Source of the DNA: Mesorhizobium_L sp035547755
Lineage (GTDB): Bacteria; Pseudomonadota; Alphaproteobacteria; Rhizobiales; Rhizobiaceae
Reading direction: 5' to 3'
DNA: 64,000 bases
NCBI GenBank assembly: GCA_035547755.1
Contig: DASZUG010000014.1
Location: 62,001-126,000, forward strand
A program made the position numbers and the translations under genes. Under the pieces are notes generated by a model. That model saw nothing but the letters and a program-made list of their open reading frames with translations. It made no database searches and was not told the DNA's origin. Position 1 is the stretch's first letter, and every line of letters starts with the position of its first letter. Positions 43,216 to 52,044 of this stretch are shown here, in pieces.

Positions 43216-44445
43216 ATGGCGTCCAAGACATCCATCCAGACCAAGACAGCCGTTTCTCTCGCGGCATTGATGTTCCTGGCCGCCAATCTGCGGCCGGCGC
43301 TGACGAGCGTCGGTCCGTTGATCGGGCATATACGCCTGACGACCGGCATTTCGCTGGCGGCCGCCGGCTTGCTGACGAGCCTGCCGCTGGTCGCCTTCGG
43401 GGCGCTGGCGCCCCTGGCGCAGTTCGGCCGCCGCTTCGGGATGGAACGCACGCTCGCCGCCGCTCTCCTGCTGCTGACGCTTGGAATCCTGATACGCTCG
43501 GAGGGATCGGTCGCGGCGCTGTTCGCGGGCTCGCTGTGCCTTGCAGCGGGAATCGCGGTCGGAAACGTCCTCGTTCCGAGTCTCATCAAGCGGGACTTCC
43601 CCCATCGCGTCAAAGGCGTCACGACCCTTTACGCGGTCATGCTGAACCTCGTGCCCGCCATCTCCACCGGTGTCGTGGTGCCCCTGTCCGATTGGCTTCC
43701 GGGCGGCTGGCGAAGCGCGCTCGCGGTCTGGGCAATCCCGGCGGCGGCCGCCCTCCTGCTCTGGCTGCCCGCCGCCATGCGCCCGCCGCAAGACAGCCAG
43801 GCGCCCAGCCAATCCGGTTCCCTGCCGATCTGGCGCTCCGGCCTCGCCTGGCAGGTCACGGCTTTCATGGGGCTGCAGTCCTTGTCCTTTTACGTCACCA
43901 TCACCTGGGTTCCGGCCATTCTGCACACCCATGGCGTTACGGCGGCGGAAGCCGGGTTGTTGATGTCCCTCTACCAACTTGTCGCCCTTGTCGCCCTTCC
44001 GGCAGTGCCGGCCCTTCTCCGGTTGGCTCGGGATCAGACGGTCCTTGCCGCCGCGTGTTCCCTGCTGATCCTGCTTTCGGTCTGTGGCTTCCTCTTCTTT
44101 CCCGCCGGTGCCTATCTGTGGATCATGACGATGGGCGTGGGCAGCGGCGTTTCCCTGACTCTGGCGCTCGGTTTCATCAGCCTTCGCGCAGCCGACCATC
44201 ATGAGGCCGCGGCGCTCTCGATCATGTCGCAGAGCATCGGCTATCTTCTCGCGGCGGCGGGGACGTTCTGTTGCGGGCTGATCCATGATCTGAGCGGCGG
44301 CTGGACGATACCGCTGATCCTCTGGGCGCTCATTGCTGTGGCGCAGGCGATTGTCGGCGTCGGCGCCGGCCGCAACCGCATCGTGTCGCTCCGGCGGTTC
44401 GAGCATCCCAACACGTCCGTTGATTCGATGGGGCATATCGAATGA
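43216..44445 (+). CDS. CynX/NimT-type MFS transporter
   Basis: This 409-residue major-facilitator permease has about twelve hydrophobic segments. The N-terminal LAANLRPALTSVGPLIGHI is typical of the CynX/NimT branch, whose members carry cyanate, nitroimidazole or small anions. Its stop overlaps the ATG of the FGGY kinase (ATGA). It is divergent from the LysR gene. The kinase pairing hints at a polyol or sugar-acid substrate, in conflict with the family name, so the substrate is open. Confidence 0.86.
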   Translation: MASKTSIQTKTAVSLAALMFLAANLRPALTSVGPLIGHIRLTTGISLAAAGLLTSLPLVAFGALAPLAQFGRRFGMERTLAAALLLLTLGILIRSEGSVAALFAGSLCLAAGIAVGNVLVPSLIKRDFPHRVKGVTTLYAVMLNLVPAISTGVVVPLSDWLPGGWRSALAVWAIPAAAALLLWLPAAMRPPQDSQAPSQSGSLPIWRSGLAWQVTAFMGLQSLSFYVTITWVPAILHTHGVTAAEAGLLMSLYQLVALVALPAVPALLRLARDQTVLAAACSLLILLSVCGFLFFPAGAYLWIMTMGVGSGVSLTLALGFISLRAADHHEAAALSIMSQSIGYLLAAAGTFCCGLIHDLSGGWTIPLILWALIAVAQAIVGVGAGRNRIVSLRRFEHPNTSVDSMGHIE

Positions 44446-45938
44446 GCGATTTTCTCCTCGGGATCGACGCAGGGTCCTCGGTGACGAAGGCCGCTTTGTT
44501 CGACCGTCTCGGCAACGAGGTCGCGCGCGGCTTTCAAAGGACGGAATTGAAGAGGCCACAACCGGGCTGGTGCGAAACCGATCCGGCCGCGGCATGGGAG
44601 GCGGCGAAAACCGCCATCCGGATAGCCCTTCGAGAGGCATCGCTCGACGGAGGCGATATTGCCGCTATCGGCATTTCGGCCGCAATGGTGGGCGCCTGGC
44701 TTGTGGACTCCAATGGGAACGCGCTGAGACCTGGCATCAATTGGGAGGACAGCCGCGCCCAGGCAATGCTCGACCGCCGCGCGGCGACGGATCCGGATTT
44801 CTATCACCGTATCTTCCTTTCCGACGGATGCGTCATGCAGCAGGGCTGCACCTTACCGCTGATGGCGTGGCTCAAGGAACACGAAGGCGAGACCCTGGAA
44901 CGGGCGGCGCATGTCTTCAGCTATAAGGATTTCCTGCGCATGAAGCTGACCGGGAAGGCTTCGGCGGACCGGACGGAGGCCGCCGTCGCGCCGGGCGACG
45001 CCAGGACGCGCGACCGCAGTTCGGCAATGCTTGACCTGTTCGGCCTTGCCGGTCTCTCGGCGAAGCTGCCCAAGGCGGAAGAATCGGAGAGCCTTGCCGG
45101 AACGGTGACGCGCGAGGCGGCGCTTGCGACCGGTCTCCGCGAGGGAACGCCGGTTGCGATCGGCGCGGGCGACGTGCCTTCGACCGTGACCGGCGCGAGC
45201 GCGCTTGAGAGCGGAACGACGATGGCGATCCTCGGCACGACCTGCATGGTCGGCGTGGTCTCCGACCAGCCGGTTTTCGATCCGCCCGATCTCGGCCTCC
45301 TCTTCACCCTGCCGGGCAAGACGTGGTTCCGCGCCATGGTCAATGTCGCCGGTACGCTCAATCTCGACTGGGCGATCAGCACGATCATGAGCGAACACGC
45401 CATGGATCCCGGCCGTTTCGGGCTCATCGAAAAGATAATTGCCGACATTCCGATCGGCGAGGAGGGCGTCACCTTCCTGCCCTATCTCAGCGACAGCGGC
45501 ATCATCGCGCCCGTGGTCGATCAGCGGGCGCGCGCCGGCTTTCACGGCCTGACGCCCCGCCACCATCGCGGGCACATGATGCGGGCGGTCTATGAGGGCG
45601 TGGTTCTGGCGATGCGCGACCTGCTCGAGGTTCTGCCGGGCGGCGGCGAGGAGGTCCTCCTGACGGGCGGCGGCGCCGCCAGCAGGCTGTGGACGCAGAT
45701 GATCGCCGACGCGCTCGGCCGCACCGTTCTCGTTCCGGCGGGAACCGAATTCGGCGCGCGCGGCGCGGCGCTCCTTGCCGGCACGGCGATCGGCTGGTTC
45801 CCTTCGATCCGCATCGCCTCCCTCTCCACCCGGCGCATCGAGCGCCGCCATGTGCCCGACCCGGCGACGAAGCCGGCCTGGGACGCTGCCTTTACGGCCT
45901 ATTCGGCCCATCGCGAGCGCGTTCTGCGGGGAAACTGA
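44442..45938 (+). CDS. FGGY family carbohydrate kinase
   Basis: This 498-residue kinase has two FGGY domains. It starts with LGIDAGSSVTKAALFD (phosphate-1 loop), followed by GISAAMVGAWLVD, the middle GAGDVPSTVTGA and the C-terminal LLTGGGAASRLWTQMIADAL. The closest general type is xylulokinase/erythritol-kinase-like. It is translationally coupled to the upstream MFS gene. Phosphorylating an imported sugar or polyol is the likely role. The following GntR gene has its own promoter region. Confidence 0.88.
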   Translation: MSDFLLGIDAGSSVTKAALFDRLGNEVARGFQRTELKRPQPGWCETDPAAAWEAAKTAIRIALREASLDGGDIAAIGISAAMVGAWLVDSNGNALRPGINWEDSRAQAMLDRRAATDPDFYHRIFLSDGCVMQQGCTLPLMAWLKEHEGETLERAAHVFSYKDFLRMKLTGKASADRTEAAVAPGDARTRDRSSAMLDLFGLAGLSAKLPKAEESESLAGTVTREAALATGLREGTPVAIGAGDVPSTVTGASALESGTTMAILGTTCMVGVVSDQPVFDPPDLGLLFTLPGKTWFRAMVNVAGTLNLDWAISTIMSEHAMDPGRFGLIEKIIADIPIGEEGVTFLPYLSDSGIIAPVVDQRARAGFHGLTPRHHRGHMMRAVYEGVVLAMRDLLEVLPGGGEEVLLTGGGAASRLWTQMIADALGRTVLVPAGTEFGARGAALLAGTAIGWFPSIRIASLSTRRIERRHVPDPATKPAWDAAFTAYSAHRERVLRGN

Positions 45939-45951
45939 TACTCTTTCCAAC

Positions 45952-45991
45952 TTTACAGCGGCACGGGGCGAGACTAGGGTGGTGTATACCA
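45952..45991 (+). promoter_or_regulatory. Promoter with overlapping GntR/HutC-type operator
   Basis: TTTACA (45952-45957), a 17-base spacer and TAGGGT (45975-45980) form a moderate promoter. TGGTGTATACCA (45980-45991), a 12-base inverted repeat with one mismatched pair, overlaps the -10 end. It resembles operators of HutC/NagR-subfamily GntR regulators (TGGTCTAGACCA type), so the gene just downstream may repress itself and the sugar operon. Confidence 0.6.
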
Positions 45992-46016
45992 CTTCCGCCA
46001 TTGGACCATACCGCGC

Positions 46017-46760
46017 GTGCCAACCGATTCCGCCCTCGATGATGCCCCGCTTTACCTGCGGATTGCGCAGCGGCTGGAAACGCAGATCGGCGCCGGCGTG
46101 CTCAAGGTCGGCGACAGGCTCCCTTCGGAGCGGCGGATCGCCGAAGAACTCGGCGCCAGCCGCATGACGGCCCGTCATGCGCTCAAGCTTCTGGAGCGGC
46201 GCGGACTGGTGGAGACCCGCGTCGGCCTTGGCGCGTTCGTGAGCGAACCGCGCATCGAGAAGCAATTACGCACGCTGACGGGCTTCACGGAGGAGATGCG
46301 CCGCACGGGCCGCCAGGTCTCCAGCATCATCCTCGATGCCGGCACGGGGACAGCCGACCAGGAAACGGCCGCCGCGCTGGGTATCGCCGAAAATGCGTCG
46401 ATTCATCGTCTTGTCCGCGTCCGCCTCGTGGATGCCACGCCGGTGGCCGTCGAGCGGACCGCGATCCCGGTCGCGGTGGCGCCGGGCCTGTTGGAGAAGA
46501 CGGATTTCACCACCGATTCGCTCTACCGGGTGCTGCGCGAAAAATACGGGCTTATCCCGACCGAGGCGGAAGAAAGCGTGCTCGCCGATACGCCCGACAT
46601 GGCGACCGCCGCGGCGCTCGGCATTGCGCCTACCGCGCCGGTGTTGCGCTTCACGCGCCTCACTTTCGATCGCGACGGGCGTCCTTTCGAATATGTGCGG
46701 TCGGCCTATCGAGGCGATTGCTTTACCATGCGTGTCAGGTTGGAATTGACGGAAAAATGA
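46017..46760 (+). CDS. GntR family regulator, HutC/UTRA subfamily
   Basis: This 247-residue regulator has an N-terminal GntR winged helix (LYLRIAQRLETQIGAGVLKVGDRLPSE, here read in parts) and a C-terminal UTRA effector domain (FTEEMRRTGRQVSS to FEYVRSAYRGD). The start is a GTG, 25 bases after the operator-like repeat. The stop overlaps the ATG of the SIS gene. It probably regulates the SIS-ABC operon that follows; effectors of this group are often sugar phosphates. Confidence 0.9.
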   Translation: MPTDSALDDAPLYLRIAQRLETQIGAGVLKVGDRLPSERRIAEELGASRMTARHALKLLERRGLVETRVGLGAFVSEPRIEKQLRTLTGFTEEMRRTGRQVSSIILDAGTGTADQETAAALGIAENASIHRLVRVRLVDATPVAVERTAIPVAVAPGLLEKTDFTTDSLYRVLREKYGLIPTEAEESVLADTPDMATAAALGIAPTAPVLRFTRLTFDRDGRPFEYVRSAYRGDCFTMRVRLELTEK

Positions 46761-47494
46761 GCGAAATACCGACAGCGACGGCCTATCTCACCGAACTGAC
46801 GGAGCGTATCGGGAGGCTCCTCGAACACAATGCCGACGCCATCGCCAGCGCCGCCGATGCGGTCGAGGAAACCGGCCGCGCCGATGGCCTCGTCTATGTC
46901 TTCGGCACCGGACACAGCCACACGCTTGCGGAGGAGACTCATTATCGCGCCGGCGGTCTCGCCTTCACCGTGCCGATCCTCTCGGGAACGACGATGGTGC
47001 ATGAGGGCGCCGTCGCCGGCACCGTGTTCGAGCGCATGCCGGGCGTCGTGGCTCCGATCTTCGCGCGCTATCCGATCGGCCCGAAGGACGTGCTGATCGT
47101 GGTCTCGAACAGCGGCGTCAACGCGGCCCCCGTCGAGGCCGCGCGGATCGGCAAGGAGCGTGGCGCGACCGTCATCGCCATAACGTCGGAGGTTTACTCC
47201 AAGGCCGCCGCAAAGGGCCGGACCCGCCTCGCTGACGTAGCGGACATCGTGCTCGACAATGAAGCGCCTCCCGGCGACGCGATCGCCAGCGTGCCCAACA
47301 GCGAATTGCGCGTCGGGCCGGTCTCGACCGCGCTCGGCGCGGCGCTGATCAATGCGGTGCTGGCGGAAGCGGCGGCCCGGCTGCAAGCTTCGGGCAAGGG
47401 CGCGCCGATCTATCTCAGCGCCAACATGCCCGGCGCGGCGGAGGTGAACGAGGCGCTCGTCGCCCGCTACCGCCCACGCAATCCGCATCTTTAG
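46757..47494 (+). CDS. SIS-domain sugar isomerase-like protein
   Basis: This 245-residue protein has a SIS (sugar isomerase) phosphosugar-binding fold: VYVFGTGHSHTLAEETHYRAGG, VLIVVSNSGVNAAPVEAAR and VIAITSE. It belongs to the group annotated as sugar isomerase domain-containing/UPF0309. The start at 46757 comes from the ATGA overlap with the regulator's stop. Lying between a GntR regulator and a sugar ABC transporter, it likely handles the imported sugar after phosphorylation, possibly an amino sugar; this is inference. Confidence 0.87.
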   Translation: MSEIPTATAYLTELTERIGRLLEHNADAIASAADAVEETGRADGLVYVFGTGHSHTLAEETHYRAGGLAFTVPILSGTTMVHEGAVAGTVFERMPGVVAPIFARYPIGPKDVLIVVSNSGVNAAPVEAARIGKERGATVIAITSEVYSKAAAKGRTRLADVADIVLDNEAPPGDAIASVPNSELRVGPVSTALGAALINAVLAEAAARLQASGKGAPIYLSANMPGAAEVNEALVARYRPRNPHL

Positions 47495-47535
47495 TCCGCG
47501 GCCAAGGGGAACGCGGTCAACAGGGAGAACAGAAG

Positions 47536-48822
47536 ATGACAGCATTCAGGTTTGTCGCAGCCGCCGGTCTGGCGCTCACGCTTTTGACGGGTGCGGCCTA
47601 TGCCGAGCCCGTCACCTTGACCTGGTGGCAGATGGAGCAGCCGCCGCAGCGGGTGAAGCGTATCCAGGAATTGCTCGACGAATTCAACAAGGCGCATCCC
47701 GACATCCAGGTCAAGCAGGAGCCGCAGAGCTGGGGCGACGTCTATGCCAAGGCGCCGGCGGCCTTCGCGGCCGGCAACGGGCCGGATCTTCTGAATTCCA
47801 TCCCGGATTTCACGACGGTGATCAAGAAGATCGGCGCGGTCGTGCCCGTCGACGATCTCGTCAAGGACCTCGACACGAAGCATCATTTCATCAAGGCGAC
47901 GTTGGCGCCCTACCAGTATGACGGCCACACATGGGCGGTTCCCGCCTACAACATGGCGATTTCGATGTGGTATCGCAAAAGCGCCTTCAAGGAAGCCGGT
48001 CTGTCGGTACCCAAGACCTGGTCGGAATGGAAGGCAGCGGCGCAGAAGCTTTCCGGTAGCGGCAGATACGGCATCGGTCTTCCCGCCAACAAGCAGCTCT
48101 ATACCGACCAGACCGTCTATAGCTTCATGGTCAATGACGGCGCAGCCGATATCTATAAGGATGACGGTTCGATCGCGTTCGACAACCCGAAGACGGTTGC
48201 CGCCTATCAGGCCTATGCCGACCTGCAGAAGCTCTCGCCACCCGACAGCCCGTCATGGACCTGGGGCGAGGCGGAAGCCTGCTTCAACAGCAAGAGCTGC
48301 GGCATGGTGCTCCAGTTCACGGTGATTTCGAGCTACAACGCCCAGGCCGAGGGCGATGCCGCGGATCTCGGCGTCGCCGCCGTCCCGCATGCCGACGATC
48401 AATCGGAATCGGCGACCATCTCCTATTCGAACGGCATCATGATCACGACCAAGGACGCGGCGAAGCAGAAGGCGGCGAAGGTTTTCCTCTCCTGGCTGCT
48501 CGAACCCGAGCACTATGGCCGCTTCCTCAACATGGAGCCGGGCCTGTTCCTGCCTGTAACGGAAGACGGCGCCAAGGCGGATTCCTTCTGGAACGATCCC
48601 GTGACGACGAAATACAAGAGCCAGGTCGAGACGATGATCGAGAACTCCAAGAACGGCAAGCTCTTCGGCTTCACCACCGGCAAGGTGTTCCCCTCGATCG
48701 GCGCCATTTCGGCTCAGAACGTGATTGCCGAAACGCTTCAGCACATCGTCGTCGATGGTCAAAGCGCGGCCGACGCGGTGAAGGCCGGCCAGGCGCACAT
48801 GGCCGAGATCGCCGGCAAATAA
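47536..48822 (+). CDS. Sugar ABC transporter substrate-binding protein
   Basis: This 428-residue periplasmic protein of the extracellular solute-binding family 1 (maltose/UgpB-like) has a Sec signal peptide ending AYA before EPVTLTWWQM. The family part RIQELLDEFNKAHPDIQV and GNGPDLL is present. GGGAGAACAG precedes the ATG. It is the first of four genes forming a CUT1-type importer. Its sugar is not readable from the sequence. Confidence 0.92.
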   Translation: MTAFRFVAAAGLALTLLTGAAYAEPVTLTWWQMEQPPQRVKRIQELLDEFNKAHPDIQVKQEPQSWGDVYAKAPAAFAAGNGPDLLNSIPDFTTVIKKIGAVVPVDDLVKDLDTKHHFIKATLAPYQYDGHTWAVPAYNMAISMWYRKSAFKEAGLSVPKTWSEWKAAAQKLSGSGRYGIGLPANKQLYTDQTVYSFMVNDGAADIYKDDGSIAFDNPKTVAAYQAYADLQKLSPPDSPSWTWGEAEACFNSKSCGMVLQFTVISSYNAQAEGDAADLGVAAVPHADDQSESATISYSNGIMITTKDAAKQKAAKVFLSWLLEPEHYGRFLNMEPGLFLPVTEDGAKADSFWNDPVTTKYKSQVETMIENSKNGKLFGFTTGKVFPSIGAISAQNVIAETLQHIVVDGQSAADAVKAGQAHMAEIAGK

Positions 48823-48848
48823 GTCCACAGGCAGCGGGCCGGGAAACG

Positions 48849-49724
48849 ATGAAGAAGAACACGGGGCTAGCCTTCGTCTTTGTCGCCCCGGCCTTGCTTT
48901 TCCTGCTGGCGGTGCTCGGCTGGCCGCTGGTGCAGGCCGTCATCTTCTCCTTCCAGGATATCGGAATCATCGGCTCCAAGGGCCATTTCGTCGGCTTCGC
49001 CAATTATGCCGAGGTGCTTGGCCGCGCGCATTTCTGGGCGGCGCTCGGCCGCAGCGTCGTCTGGGTCATCGGCAATGCCGTCGTGCAGACCGTTCTGGCG
49101 CTCGGCACGGCCCTCATCCTCAACCAGAAATTCCCCGGCCTGCGCGTGGCGCGGGTCTGGGTGATCCTCACCTGGATCGTGCCGACGGTGGTGGTGGTCA
49201 TCATCTGGCGCTGGCTTCTCTCGACCTCGGGCGGCATGATCAACCCGCTCCTGATGGAAGCCGGAATCATCTCGCGGCCGATCGGTTTCTTCGCGACGCG
49301 GCGAAGCGCAATGATCGCGCTCATCCTGATCAATTCCTGGCGCTGGTTTCCCTTCACCGCGCTGATGATCCTCGCGGGACTGACGCGCATTCCGGGCGAC
49401 CTCTATGAAGCGGCGCGGATCGACGGCGCCAGCGCCACGCGCCGCTTCACACGCATTACCTGGCCGCTGTTGCAGCCGACGCTTGTCGTGCTCGGCATCA
49501 TCGGCACATTGTTGTCGTTCAACGTCTTCGACGTGATCTGGCTGATGACGGCCGGCGGCCCGTCACAGGCGACAGAGACGCTGCCGGTGCTGATCTACGA
49601 GACGGCGTTCAAGGGCTATCGCTTGAGCGGGGCGGCGACGATTTCCGTGCTCACCAGCATCATCCTGATGAGCTTCGCCGTGCTCGCCACCCGGGCCATG
49701 ACCGCGAGCGAGGCGAACCGATGA
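48849..49724 (+). CDS. CUT1-type sugar ABC transporter permease (MalF-like)
   Basis: This 291-residue inner-membrane permease has six hydrophobic segments and the EAA loop EAARIDGASATRRFTRITWPLL. The start at 48849 is where the first transmembrane segment (LAFVFVAPALLFLLAVLGW) begins in the family. Its stop overlaps the start of the second permease (ATGA). It forms a heterodimeric pore with that protein. Confidence 0.92.
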   Translation: MKKNTGLAFVFVAPALLFLLAVLGWPLVQAVIFSFQDIGIIGSKGHFVGFANYAEVLGRAHFWAALGRSVVWVIGNAVVQTVLALGTALILNQKFPGLRVARVWVILTWIVPTVVVVIIWRWLLSTSGGMINPLLMEAGIISRPIGFFATRRSAMIALILINSWRWFPFTALMILAGLTRIPGDLYEAARIDGASATRRFTRITWPLLQPTLVVLGIIGTLLSFNVFDVIWLMTAGGPSQATETLPVLIYETAFKGYRLSGAATISVLTSIILMSFAVLATRAMTASEANR

Positions 49725-50548
49725 GGCGCACCGTCGCACAATCCGTGGCGCTCTATGGGGGCCTGCTCCTGCTTGTCCTCGTCATCGGCCTGCCGTTCTG
49801 GTGGGTCGTCACCGGCTCCATAAAAATGCCGCAGGAGATCATCCAGCGCGTGCCGACCATGGTGCCGCACAGCTTCACGCTGCGGCATTTCAGCAAGCTG
49901 CTGCAATCCTCCGACTTTCCTGTCTATCTCCTGAACAGCATCGTCGTCGCCCTCTTCTCTATGGTCGTGACGGTCGTGCTCGCGCTGCCGGCGGCTTACG
50001 CCTTCTTCCGCATGGCGTTTCCCGGGCGCCATCTGCTCTACCGTCTCATTCTCGTCGCCTATGCCTTTCCGGGCATCGTCGTCCTGATCCCGCTCTACGG
50101 GCTTTTCGCCAAAATCGGGCTGGTCGACAGCCGGGCGAGCCTGGTGATCGTCAATGTCGCGCTGGCGCTGCCTTTCTCGATCTGGATGATGCGCTCCTTC
50201 CTCGGCTCCGTGCCGCGCGAGATCGAGGAGGCCGCCGTCATCGACGGCGCGCCGGCAACCACGATCCTCATCCGGATCATGACGCCGCTGATCGCGCCGG
50301 GCATCGCCAGCGTCGCCATTTTCGCCTTCATCTCGTCATGGACGGAATATCTCTTCGCCTCGGTGCTGATCGTGTCGGACGCGCGCCGCACGATCCCCCC
50401 CGGCTTCGCCGGAATGATCGGCCAGTATCAGATCGATTGGGGGCTGCTTCTTGCCGGCGCGACCGCCGCGACGCTTCCCGTCGTTATCCTATTCGCGCTG
50501 ATCGGGCGCTGGTTCGTCTCCGGCCTGACCGAAGGCGCGGTTAAATAG
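49721..50548 (+). CDS. CUT1-type sugar ABC transporter permease (MalG-like)
   Basis: This 275-residue second permease has six hydrophobic segments and the EAA loop IEEAAVIDGAPATTILIRIM. Its four-base overlap with the upstream permease indicates coupling. A palindromic repeat begins at the last base of its stop codon, separating it from the ATPase gene by 65 bases. Confidence 0.92.
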   Translation: MRRTVAQSVALYGGLLLLVLVIGLPFWWVVTGSIKMPQEIIQRVPTMVPHSFTLRHFSKLLQSSDFPVYLLNSIVVALFSMVVTVVLALPAAYAFFRMAFPGRHLLYRLILVAYAFPGIVVLIPLYGLFAKIGLVDSRASLVIVNVALALPFSIWMMRSFLGSVPREIEEAAVIDGAPATTILIRIMTPLIAPGIASVAIFAFISSWTEYLFASVLIVSDARRTIPPGFAGMIGQYQIDWGLLLAGATAATLPVVILFALIGRWFVSGLTEGAVK

Positions 50549-50596
50549 AGCATGATCCGGAAAAGTGGACGCCGGTTTTCCGAAAAGATCATGCTC
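50548..50596. repeat. Rhizobial palindromic repeat between permease and ATPase genes
   Basis: GAGCATGATC (50548-50557) and GATCATGCTC (50587-50596) are exact complements. CGGAAAA and TTTTCCG nest inside, giving a long hairpin around GTGGACGCCGG. The first base is the last base of the permease stop. This is the best-preserved of three copies I see (others near 30245 and 34580). It may moderate ATPase expression relative to the permeases. Confidence 0.8.
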
Positions 50597-50613
50597 CAGA
50601 TGAGGAAAGCTGA

Positions 50614-51696
50614 ATGGCCGGCCTGTCGTTGAGGTCAGTGAGAAAATCCTTCGGGCAGACCGAGGTGATCGGCGGCGTCGATCTCGATGTCGCGGATGGC
50701 GAGTTCGTCGTCTTCGTCGGGCCGTCGGGCTGCGGCAAATCCACCTTGCTCAGGATGATCGCCGGACTGGAGGAGACGTCGGGCGGACAAATCCTGATCG
50801 GCGGACGCGACGTGACCGATACGGACCCTGCAAAGCGCGGCATCGCCATGGTCTTCCAGACCTATGCGCTCTACCCGCATATGACGGTCGCGGCCAATAT
50901 GGGCTTTCCGCTCGAAATGGCGGGCGAGAAGCAGGCCTCCATCGATGCGAAAGTTATGGAGGCGGCGCGTATCCTGCATCTGGAACCCTATCTCCAGCGC
51001 AAGCCGCGCGAGCTTTCCGGCGGCCAGCGGCAGCGCGTCGCGATCGGGCGCGCCATCGTGCGCAGGCCGGGCGTCTTCCTGTTCGACGAGCCCCTATCCA
51101 ATCTCGACGCCGAACTGCGCGTCCAGATGCGGCTGGAGATCGCCCGACTGCACCAGGCGCTCGGCGCGACCATGGTCTATGTCACGCATGACCAGGTGGA
51201 GGCCATGACGCTGGCGAGCCGCATCGTCGTGCTCAATGCCGGCCGCATCGAGCAGGTCGGCGCGCCGCTCGACCTTTACGAAAATCCCGACAACAGATTC
51301 GTCGCCGGGTTCATCGGCTCGCCGCGCATGAATTTCGTCGACGCTAAGATCGTCGGCGCGGCCGACGGCAAGGCGGTGATTGCGGCGCCCGAAGCCGGCC
51401 TCGACCGGACGGAGGTGGGCATACGCGGCTCCGTGCCGGAAATCGGAACGCGCGTCATTCTCGGCATTAGGCCGGAACATTTCCTTGCCGAGGGGGCCGG
51501 GGCTTTCATCGACGGAAAGATCGTCCTCGTCGAGCGTCTGGGCAGCGTCACCTATCTCCACGCCTCTCTGCCGGACGGAACGGCGATTGCGGTGGAAAGC
51601 CGGGATGGAAACGCTTTCCGCGAAGGGCAGGCCTGTCGCTTCGGCATCGATACGTCACGTGCCTTTCTCTTCGATGAAGCCGGTGTCCGTATCTGA
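50614..51696 (+). CDS. Sugar ABC transporter ATP-binding protein, UgpC/MalK type
   Basis: This 360-residue ATPase has an N-terminal nucleotide-binding domain (Walker A GPSGCGKST, signature LSGGQRQRV, Walker B LFDEPLSNLDAEL, switch VTHDQVEAM) and a C-terminal MalK-type regulatory domain (RPEHFLAEG). GAGGAAAG precedes the ATG. It completes the CUT1 importer begun at 47536. The mid sequence VAGFIGSPRMNF is typical of UgpC-like proteins. Confidence 0.94.
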   Translation: MAGLSLRSVRKSFGQTEVIGGVDLDVADGEFVVFVGPSGCGKSTLLRMIAGLEETSGGQILIGGRDVTDTDPAKRGIAMVFQTYALYPHMTVAANMGFPLEMAGEKQASIDAKVMEAARILHLEPYLQRKPRELSGGQRQRVAIGRAIVRRPGVFLFDEPLSNLDAELRVQMRLEIARLHQALGATMVYVTHDQVEAMTLASRIVVLNAGRIEQVGAPLDLYENPDNRFVAGFIGSPRMNFVDAKIVGAADGKAVIAAPEAGLDRTEVGIRGSVPEIGTRVILGIRPEHFLAEGAGAFIDGKIVLVERLGSVTYLHASLPDGTAIAVESRDGNAFREGQACRFGIDTSRAFLFDEAGVRI

Positions 51697-52044
51697 TCGG
51701 CGTTGGGACAAGACAAAGGTTCTTTGCCTTTTCGGCGTCGCCCCTCATCCGCCTGCAGGCGGATGAGGGGCAAACCAGCGGTGGCTTGCATTTTTTCCGA
51801 CGCAATATTCGCACTGTCGGAAGCGCCGAATTGAGCATGAATTCATCGCGATATAATCGATAACGAAAATCCTTTTTAAAATCGCGATTGCAGCAATTTC
51901 CTTGCAGTCACTCCGCAATAACATTCGTTTGTCTGCGCTCCAGGAAAGCGGCAAAACGCCGGGATTCTCATGAGAACGTGACGTTGCGGAGCAGCCGATC
52001 GCCGCCCCTCCGCCTCGCAAGAAGATGTTCGAAGGCATTTTGGT
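51697..52044. other. Intergenic region before cysJ
   Basis: No gene is seen in 348 bases. It holds the 32-base perfect palindrome at 51740-51771. A weak promoter-like pair follows: TTGAGC at 51831, a 15-base spacer and TATAAT at 51852. Two ATCGCGAT palindromes lie at 51845 and 51881, around the -10. No clear ribosome-binding site precedes the cysJ ATG. Confidence 0.5.
51740..51771. repeat. Perfect 32-base palindrome
   Basis: GCCCCTCATCCGCCTG followed by its exact reverse complement makes a 32-base palindrome with no loop. CCCCTCATCC-type palindromes are common intergenic repeats in rhizobia. It lies 44 bases after the ABC ATPase stop and may also serve as a transcript-end hairpin. Confidence 0.8.
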
